Assembly: GCA_034211115.1 (NCBI GenBank)
Contig: JAXHTH010000101.1
Span: 1 to 5,418 of the forward strand
Reading direction: 5' to 3'
Source of the DNA: JAXHTH01 sp034211115
GTDB lineage: Bacteria > Planctomycetota > Phycisphaerae > Phycisphaerales > SM1A02
DNA length: 5,418 bases
This document shows, piece after piece, positions 1-3,671 of the stretch. The notes beneath the pieces were generated by a model. It ran no database searches, was not told the origin of the DNA, and saw only the letters and a program-made list of their open reading frames with translations. A program made the position numbers and the translations under genes. Each line of letters opens with the position of its first letter. The first letter of the stretch is position 1.

Positions 1-307
1 GCGCCTCGCCCGGCGCCTTCTTCTCGGCCTTTTTCATCGCCTTCTTGCGGGCGGTCTTCTTGCGGGCCTTGGCCCGGGCGGCCTCGAGATCGACGGGGGC
101 CGCGGTCTCCACCGCGGTGGCGACCGACCCCCCGCCCCCACCGAACCACTCGCGAATCGTCGCGGCCAGACCGATGTTGACGGCCGACATGTGATTCGTG
201 ATGCCGGGGATATCCTCCGCCTGGCACTTGGAGATGATGTCCCTGCTGGACACGCCAAGCTCCCTGGCCAGTTGGAAGACGCGGGTTGTCGGTGCCTTTT
301 TCGCCAC
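1..307 (-). CDS. infB: Translation initiation factor IF-2, N-terminal part (runs off the left edge)
   Basis: IF-2 is the GTPase that places initiator tRNA on the ribosome. Only the first 102 codons are visible, so the GTPase domain lies outside the window. Residues 1-55 form the conserved IF2_N domain: MAKKAPTTRVFQLARELGVS, followed by an SRDII helix, the KCQAEDIPGITNHMSA stretch and IREWF. A run of five glycines follows, then an Ala/Lys/Arg-rich linker (KARKKTARKKAMKKAEKKAP), the usual flexible basic spacer. The start is GTG at 307-305. It is supported by a GGAG six bases upstream and by the MAKK...RVFQLA motif beginning there. A TTG overlaps it in another frame and gives only a shadow ORF. 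The gene starts 26 nt after the nusA stop on the same strand, so it is almost certainly co-transcribed with nusA. Identification is firm from the N-terminal domain and the operon position. Confidence 0.93.
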   Translation of the reverse strand, partial: MAKKAPTTRVFQLARELGVSSRDIISKCQAEDIPGITNHMSAVNIGLAATIREWFGGGGGSVATAVETAAPVDLEAARAKARKKTARKKAMKKAEKKAPGEA

Positions 308-313
308 AATCGT

Positions 314-317
314 CTCC
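314..317 (-). promoter_or_regulatory. Ribosome binding site of infB
   Basis: The minus strand reads GGAG, then ACGATT, then GTG. The six-base spacer is near ideal and settles the GTG at 307 as the infB start. The dsbD gene in this window uses the same GGAG plus six-base arrangement. Confidence 0.8.
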
Positions 318-333
318 AGGGATCTGCCGCCCG

Positions 334-1806
334 TCAGGCCGAGGCCGGATCGCTCTCGGCGTTCGCTGACGCGCTTCGCTGATTCTCCTCGCTCTCATCC
401 GCCTCGTCGGTCTTCTCCGGTTGCACGGTTTCGCCGGTTTCGGTGTCGGCGGCCTCGGACTGGAAGTCGCCGAGGATGGCGGCGGCGGCGGCCTCCGCAT
501 CGGCATCGGTGTGCACCGCCTCCCCCTCGGGCGGCTGGTCGGCGGACGCGAGGAGGGCGGCGCCGGCGGCCTCTTCCTCGGCCCGCCGCCGCTCGGCCTC
601 TTCCTTCTCACGCTGCTGCTGCTCGGCCACGATCTTCGCCTGCTCGCCGCAGACTTCGATCACCTGCTCGGCGAGTTCCTCGGACATGCTCAGCTCCTCG
701 ACGAGGACGGCGGTGCCCACCTCCTCCACGTCGAAGACGCTGATCATCCCCAGCGCGCCCATCCGATCGAGCATCTCGTCGGTGATCCCCTCCAGCGGGC
801 GGATGGTCTTCTCCAGCGTCTCGAGGCTGGTGGCGAACTCGGCGGGGGTGAGGATGTCCAGGTCCCAGCCGGTGAGGCGGGCGGCGAGGCGGACGTTCTG
901 ACCCCGCCGGCCGATGGCCAGCGAGAGCTGGTCCTCGCGCACGATGACCGTGCCCCGTCCCAGCTCGAAGCAGAGGCTGACCTCCTCGACCTCCGCGGGC
1001 TTCAGCGCGTTGGCGATGAGGATCTGGCTCGATTCGTTCCACCGGACGATGTCGATCTTCTCCCCGCCCAGCTCGTCGACGATGTTGCGGATGCGGCTGC
1101 CCCGCACGCCGACGCAGGCGCCGACGGCGTCGACCTTCGAGTCGATGGAGGAGACGGCGATCTTGGTCCGAAAGCCCGCCTCCCGGGCCATCGCCTTGAT
1201 CTCGATCACCCGCTCGGCCACCTCGGGCACCTCCGCCTCGAAGAGCTTGCGGATGAAATCCGGATGGCTGCGGGAGAGGACGATCTTGACCTGGCTGCCG
1301 GCCTCGCGCACATCGAGGATGAGGCATCGGACGCGATCGCCGGGGTGGAACTGCTCGCCGGGGATCTGCTCGCTGCGGGGCATGAAGCCCTCGGCGCGAT
1401 CGACCTGGACGACCAGCGCCCCGCCCTCGTAACGATGGGCGGTTCCGGTGACGATGTCGCCCTGCCGCTTGGAGAACTCGTCCAGCAGGCTGCTCCGCTC
1501 GTCCTCGCGGAAGCGCTGGATCATCACCTGCTTGGCGGTCTGGGCGGGAATGCGCCCCAACTGCTCGAGGGGGATGACCTGCCTCACCGGCTCGCCCCCC
1601 TCGACCTCCGGCTCCACGTTGCGCCAGATCGTCACCTCGCCGCTGACGGGGTCCATGCGGCAGCCGAACTCGTCGGCGTCCAGCGAATTGAAGTGCTTCC
1701 GCGCCGCCGAGACCATCGCCTGCTCGAGATCCCGGATGAGCAGTTCCCGGTCGATGTTCCGGTCGCGGGCGATGGAGTCGAGGATGCGGAGTGTTTCGGT
1801 GTTCAT
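334..1806 (-). CDS. nusA: Transcription termination/antitermination factor NusA
   Basis: NusA binds RNA polymerase and nascent RNA and modulates pausing, termination and antitermination. The 490-residue protein has the family order. The N-terminal RNAP-binding domain covers about 1-105 (starts MNTETLRILDSIARDRNIDR). An S1 domain follows at about 113-182 (GDIVTGTAHRYEGGALVVQV). KH1 is at about 185-252 with the GVRG loop at 233-236, and KH2 at about 255-320 with GRRG at 299-302. A helix-hairpin-helix-like segment (about 326-392) follows, then a charged Glu/Arg helix (395-415) and an acidic, low-complexity Ala/Glu/Asp tail to the stop. The tail is poorly conserved in the family and presumably disordered. 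The ATG at 1806 is chosen because the family N-terminus begins there; the frame stays open to a GTG at 1911, but that extension is repeat-encoded and lacks a ribosome site. The Shine-Dalgarno before ATG 1806 is also weak (ACGGAC). infB follows after 26 nt. rimP, the common upstream partner, is absent. Confidence 0.97.
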   Translation of the reverse strand: MNTETLRILDSIARDRNIDRELLIRDLEQAMVSAARKHFNSLDADEFGCRMDPVSGEVTIWRNVEPEVEGGEPVRQVIPLEQLGRIPAQTAKQVMIQRFREDERSSLLDEFSKRQGDIVTGTAHRYEGGALVVQVDRAEGFMPRSEQIPGEQFHPGDRVRCLILDVREAGSQVKIVLSRSHPDFIRKLFEAEVPEVAERVIEIKAMAREAGFRTKIAVSSIDSKVDAVGACVGVRGSRIRNIVDELGGEKIDIVRWNESSQILIANALKPAEVEEVSLCFELGRGTVIVREDQLSLAIGRRGQNVRLAARLTGWDLDILTPAEFATSLETLEKTIRPLEGITDEMLDRMGALGMISVFDVEEVGTAVLVEELSMSEELAEQVIEVCGEQAKIVAEQQQREKEEAERRRAEEEAAGAALLASADQPPEGEAVHTDADAEAAAAAILGDFQSEAADTETGETVQPEKTDEADESEENQRSASANAESDPASA

Positions 1807-1810
1807 TGCA

Positions 1811-1874
1811 GTGTCCGTATTGTCAGATTGTCGTGTTGTTGTGCTGTTGGATTGTCGTGTTGTTCTGTTGTCAG
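1811..1874 (-). repeat. Array of eight A/C-rich octamers just upstream of the nusA start
   Basis: Read on the minus strand, 64 bases fall into eight consecutive 8-nt units with the consensus NNRACAAY, such as CTGACAAC, AGAACAAC and ACGACAAT. ACGACAAT occurs twice exactly (1858-1851 and 1834-1827), embedded in a 15-nt exact direct repeat with a 24-nt period (plus-strand 1826-1840 and 1850-1864). The last unit (ACGGACAC) is the most divergent and lies where a Shine-Dalgarno would be. The array ends four bases before the ATG. Its RNA would be rich in A and C, poor in U and G, and therefore largely unpaired. It may act as an unstructured ribosome landing site or as a protein-binding array. I do not recognise it as a known element. 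Confidence 0.75.
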
Positions 1875-1916
1875 AGTATGTCGAGTGAGGGTCGTCAAAA
1901 CGCAAAGTCACGAGCA

Positions 1917-1930
1917 GGTCTGTTCAGACC
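1917..1930. promoter_or_regulatory. 14-bp palindrome (operator-like)
   Basis: The sequence GGTCTG-TT-CAGACC is a perfect inverted repeat with 6-bp arms and a 2-bp centre, about 110 bp upstream of the nusA ATG. The arms are too close for a good RNA hairpin unless the inner pair opens, so a dimeric DNA-binding protein is a possible reading. It does not match an operator I can name with confidence. It lies downstream of the predicted start site, where a repressor could act as a roadblock. Confidence 0.35.
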
Positions 1931-1932
1931 GC

Positions 1933-2107
1933 CCGTGACCCACGGTCGCCGGGGGAATGCGCTCCCGCACCGGCCGTCGACCTGTCCTCCCTGCTCAGGT
2001 CACGGTCGGGGCCTTTCCGACTTGCCTCCGCGCCGGCGACCGGGGGGTCGACTGACGCGGCGGCTGAGAACCGCGGGCCATGCCAAGGCCGCGCACGTGT
2101 TGCGCGG
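1933..2107 (-). promoter_or_regulatory. Structured RNA region in the nusA leader (candidate cis-regulatory RNA)
   Basis: Several inverted repeats sit close together. A 7-bp stem 2107-2101/2095-2089 has a 5-nt loop. A small hairpin is at 2074-2069/2065-2060. A perfect 10-bp stem pairs 2042-2033 with 1952-1943. It encloses a long hairpin, 2009-1996/1984-1970, with one bulge and one A-C mismatch on the minus strand and a loop containing GGGAGGA. A small UGCG/CGCA hairpin with a GGAG loop lies at 1969-1958. The 8-mer at 2005-1998 can pair locally inside the long hairpin or perfectly with 1940-1933, so two structures compete. I looked for motifs of tRNA, SRP RNA, RNase P, tmRNA and common riboswitches and did not recognise any. 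High GC content makes short inverted repeats cheap, so only the 10-bp stem and the long hairpin carry real weight. Confidence 0.45.
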
Positions 2108-2109
2108 AC

Positions 2110-2166
2110 TCAGGCTTCATGGCGGTCAACGGGCTGAAGAGCAACTAGACGCACGGGGCGCTCCAT
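2110..2166 (-). CDS. Possible 18-aa leader ORF in the nusA leader
   Basis: An ATG at 2166 opens an 18-codon frame, MERPVRLVALQPVDRHEA, ending in TGA at 2112-2110, about 38 nt after the predicted transcription start. A second ATG at 2173 opens an overlapping 15-codon frame, ending at 2126. Neither has a good Shine-Dalgarno. The stop of the longer ORF lies two bases before the 2107-2089 hairpin, a layout like that of leader-peptide attenuators. No codon run (such as repeated Trp, His or Leu) indicates an amino-acid sensor. Such a short ORF can easily arise by chance. Confidence 0.2.
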   Translation of the reverse strand: MERPVRLVALQPVDRHEA

Positions 2167-2210
2167 TTCTCATATAGAGATCGGCCAGTCCGAGACCGAG
2201 AATCAATAAG

Positions 2211-2238
2211 GTTATCAGCTTCGATGGGGCAATGTCAA
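2211..2238 (-). promoter_or_regulatory. Sigma70-type promoter for nusA-infB
   Basis: On the minus strand a perfect -35 box, TTGACA (2238-2233), is followed after 16 nt by GATAAC (2216-2211), which matches four of six bases of TATAAT. Transcription would begin near 2204. The spacer and its surroundings are clearly less GC-rich than flanking DNA, which supports a promoter. It lies between the fliM terminator hairpin and the nusA leader, where a promoter for nusA is needed. Confidence 0.7.
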
Positions 2239-2240
2239 CA

Positions 2241-2270
2241 CGCCGCAGCCCGATCGACGGGCCTGCGGCG
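2241..2270 (-). terminator. Likely fliM terminator hairpin
   Basis: Starting 22 bases after the fliM stop, a 12-bp stem (CGCCGCA plus GCCCG pairing with CGGGC plus TGCGGCG, one bulged base at 2263) closes a 5-nt loop at 2253-2257. On the minus strand it is followed by TGTTGACATT, only moderately T-rich, so this is not a textbook intrinsic terminator. Its position between fliM and the nusA promoter is right. It could also work as an mRNA 3'-end stabiliser. Confidence 0.5.
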
Positions 2271-2292
2271 GCCGGGAAGGCCCCTCTCCCCC

Positions 2293-3309
2293 TCAGGTCC
2301 GGTCCGCGCCCCGGATCGGCCGGACGATCCGCAGGGCTCGGTTGTTCTTGTACTGCCCGAGATGGGCGAGGAACTTGGGGTGGCCGTCGGCGGTGAGGAT
2401 CATCGGCTCCCCGGCCGGCTTCTCGGTGGTGATGATGTCCCCCACCTCCAGCCCCTGGAGCTCCGAGAGCGTGATCGTCGTCTCCGCGAGCACCCCGGCC
2501 AGCTCCAGGCCCGCCTTGGACAGCCGGTCGGCGATGAGCGCCCCCCAGCGACTGTCGGCATGCAGACGGCCGGCGAGGAACCAGCTCTGGGCGCTGAGGT
2601 CGTCGATCATCGGCTCGATGACGTTGAACGGGATGCACAGGCTCATCGTCCCGGCGCGATTGGCCAGCTTGATCTCGAACCCGATGACCACCACCACCTC
2701 GTTGGGCGGGACGATCTGCATGATCTGCGGGTTCGACTCCATCTCCCCCAGCGTGAACTCGATCTTGCGCACCCCCTCCCACGCCTCCGACAGGGCCGTC
2801 ATCCCCCGCTCGAGAATCGTCTGGATCAGCCGCGTCTCGATGAGCGTCATCGGCCGCTGGGGAATGAACAGATCCTGGTTGGACCCCCCGAGCAGGCGAT
2901 CGATGATGGGGTAGATGATGAGCGGGGAAACCTCCAGACACAACTGCCCGTCAAGCTGATCGGCGTTGACGAGATTGAAGCTCGTCGGGTTCGGAAGCCC
3001 GGAGATGAACTCCGAATAGGTCATCTGCTCGGCGTGGGCCACGCGGACCTCGACGATCGTCCGCAGGAAGCCGGACATCGACGCCCCGAAGTTCCGGGCG
3101 AAGGTGTCGTGCAGCGTCTGAAGGGCCCGCATCTGGTCCTTGCTGATCCGCTCGGGGCGCTTGAAGTCGTACTCCTTGATCTCGACGGACTCGAGATCGC
3201 GCCGGCCGCGGGAGAAGATCTGGGCCTCGGCCGACGTCTCCTCGAGGTCGCCGGTGTCGACGGCGCTGAGCAGGGCGTCGATGTCGGATTGATCGAGGAC
3301 GTCAGCCAT
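2293..3309 (-). CDS. fliM: Flagellar motor switch protein FliM
   Basis: FliM forms the middle of the flagellar C-ring, binds phospho-CheY and transmits the switch signal through FliG. The 338-residue length is typical. Residues 4-14 (VLDQSDIDALL) are the N-terminal CheY-binding motif of the family. The middle domain runs from about 46 to 235 and includes YDFKRPERISKDQMRALQ, the LLGGSNQDLF turn and the ESNPQIMQIVPPNEVVVVIGFEI block, cut here as ESNPQIMQ and IVPPNEVVVV. A C-terminal SpoA (FliN-like) domain occupies about 262-330, with the SELQGLEVGDII motif. The start at 3309 places the CheY motif at the very N-terminus, as in relatives. In-frame upstream ATGs (for example 3417) would add an Arg/Pro-rich stretch not seen in the family. 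No flagellar gene is adjacent, so the gene appears to be transcribed alone. The membrane-side partners FliG and FliN must be encoded elsewhere. Confidence 0.97.
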   Translation of the reverse strand: MADVLDQSDIDALLSAVDTGDLEETSAEAQIFSRGRRDLESVEIKEYDFKRPERISKDQMRALQTLHDTFARNFGASMSGFLRTIVEVRVAHAEQMTYSEFISGLPNPTSFNLVNADQLDGQLCLEVSPLIIYPIIDRLLGGSNQDLFIPQRPMTLIETRLIQTILERGMTALSEAWEGVRKIEFTLGEMESNPQIMQIVPPNEVVVVIGFEIKLANRAGTMSLCIPFNVIEPMIDDLSAQSWFLAGRLHADSRWGALIADRLSKAGLELAGVLAETTITLSELQGLEVGDIITTEKPAGEPMILTADGHPKFLAHLGQYKNNRALRIVRPIRGADRT

Positions 3310-3398
3310 CGGGTCCGCTCGGATCTCCCGCCGCGGCGCGCGGGTCGCGCGGCGATACGTCGGCCTCCGGCGGGAACACACCGGGCCGGCCAGAGGGT

Positions 3399-3406
3399 TT
3401 ATCGGA
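3399..3406 (-). promoter_or_regulatory. Possible sigma28 (FliA)-type -10 element for fliM
   Basis: On the minus strand TCCGATAA matches seven of eight bases of the flagellar sigma28 -10 consensus GCCGATAA, about 90 bp upstream of the fliM ATG. The -35 side is poor: TCAAGCGG at 13 bp resembles TAAAGTTT in only four bases, and the spacing is 2 bp longer than the usual 11. The flagellar context makes it worth noting, but fliM is often under an earlier-class promoter. Confidence 0.35.
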
Positions 3407-3460
3407 GGAACCGACATGGCCGCTTGAGGGCCGGGCCGCAGCCGACCTCCCCGATCGCAC

Positions 3461-3485
3461 CCCCGCCCCCTTCCGGGGGCCGGGG
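3461..3485. other. C-tract/G-tract hairpin in the divergent region
   Basis: A 10-bp stem with one bulge (CCCCG-CCCCC facing GGGGG-C-CGGGG) closes a TTCC tetraloop. No T-tract follows on either strand, so it is not an intrinsic terminator. It lies between the two divergent promoter candidates. A role as a DNA structure or insulator is possible but unproven, and runs of C and G also arise from composition alone. Confidence 0.4.
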
Positions 3486-3532
3486 AGGCCAAATCGCCCG
3501 CCGATCCGGTCGTCGGGGTCCGTCTTCGGGCG

Positions 3533-3538
3533 TATATT
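3533..3538 (+). promoter_or_regulatory. -10-like box of the dsbD promoter
   Basis: TATATT stands out as an AT island in very GC-rich DNA, 134 bp before the dsbD ATG. It matches TATAAT at five of six positions. No good TTGACA-like -35 lies 16-18 bp upstream (the bases there are near TCGTCG), so the promoter may need an activator or use another sigma factor. Transcription would start near 3545 and give a leader of about 125 nt. Confidence 0.4.
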
Positions 3539-3563
3539 GCCCTTCCCTGGCGGTCGGCCCGAA

Positions 3564-3652
3564 GCCGGCCGCATGCTCTATGGGCAGCAACCGGGCCGGC
3601 GGTTCCTCGCCGCCCCGACAGGCCGTCCTGGATCGCGCCCCGCCGCGGGCGC
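3564..3652 (+). promoter_or_regulatory. GC-rich hairpins in the dsbD 5' leader
   Basis: Two stems are clear: GCCGGCC/GGCCGGC (3564-3570 with 3594-3600, 7 bp, 23-nt loop) and GCGCCC/GGGCGC (3635-3640 with 3647-3652, 6 bp, 6-nt loop). A weaker GGCGG/CCGCC stem lies between them. The last hairpin ends nine bases before the GGAG ribosome site. I recognise no riboswitch class. In DNA of this composition part of the pairing is expected by chance. Confidence 0.35.
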
Positions 3653-3661
3653 CTGCAAACC

Positions 3662-3665
3662 GGAG
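3662..3665 (+). promoter_or_regulatory. Ribosome binding site of dsbD
   Basis: GGAG followed by the six-base spacer ACCATC and then ATG at 3672 fixes the dsbD start. The signal peptide begins right there. In-frame upstream candidates (ATG at 3573, or the frame opening at 3537) have no ribosome site and would put an Arg/Pro-rich stretch before the signal peptide. Confidence 0.8.
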
Positions 3666-3671
3666 ACCATC

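Larger units (their letters stand above)
1807..2204 (-). promoter_or_regulatory. Long 5' leader of the nusA-infB operon
   Basis: About 400 nt separate the predicted transcription start (near 2204) from the nusA ATG, with no convincing gene on either strand. From 5' to 3' on the minus strand it holds two overlapping short ORFs (2110-2173), a 7-bp hairpin, a cluster of further hairpins with a 10-bp long-range stem (1943-2074), a 14-bp palindrome (1917-1930) and an A/C-rich octamer array (1811-1874). The repeat end is much less GC-rich than its surroundings. A leader this long before an essential operon suggests control at RNA level, for example NusA autoregulation as known in E. coli. That role is inference; what is seen is the promoter, the pairing potential and the repeats. 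Confidence 0.55.
3310..3671. other. Divergent intergenic region between fliM and dsbD
   Basis: This 362-bp stretch carries no convincing gene. It must hold the promoters for fliM (leftwards) and dsbD (rightwards). It contains a sigma28-like -10 element (3399-3406), a three-codon ORF with a strong Shine-Dalgarno (3404-3427), a C/G-tract hairpin (3461-3485), a TATATT box (3533-3538) and the GC-rich dsbD leader with two or three hairpins (3564-3652). Frames crossing it on both strands are upstream extensions or shadows of the flanking genes. Confidence 0.7.

Noticed and set aside
34..309. Minus-strand ORF from the TTG overlapping the infB start
   Set aside because: Arg/Pro/Ser-rich and out of frame with the clear IF2_N domain, which starts at the GTG at 307.
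1811..1874. CRISPR array
   Set aside because: Units are 8 nt with no spacers; this is a short tandem repeat.
1811..1874. Phase-variation switch by slippage of the octamers
   Set aside because: The array is outside the coding frame, the units are degenerate (which limits slippage), and nusA-infB is expected to be essential. Gradual tuning through copy number remains possible.
1807..1911. 35-residue N-terminal extension of NusA from a GTG at 1911
   Set aside because: The frame is open, but there is no ribosome site. The extension is just the translated octamer repeat (TTRQS units), and the family N-terminus begins at 1806. The 24-nt super-period being a multiple of three explains why the frame stays open.
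421..1938. 505-codon plus-strand ORF opposite nusA
   Set aside because: It is a mirror of nusA produced by GC-biased third positions. Its translation is low-complexity Leu/Gly/Asp/Ala and shows no domain; nusA on the other strand is unmistakable.
1933..2107. tRNA, SRP RNA, RNase P RNA, tmRNA or 6S RNA in the nusA leader
   Set aside because: Diagnostic motifs were looked for by eye (T-loop, the SRP GGAA-loop domain, RNase P conserved blocks, tmRNA ends) and not found. A covariance-model search could still overturn this.
3461..3485. Intrinsic terminator in the divergent region
   Set aside because: No T-tract on either side, and both neighbouring genes point away from it, so nothing known needs terminating there.
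3310..3492. Longer FliM starting at in-frame ATGs upstream of 3309
   Set aside because: The added residues are Arg/Pro-rich, and the CheY-binding motif belongs at the very N-terminus.
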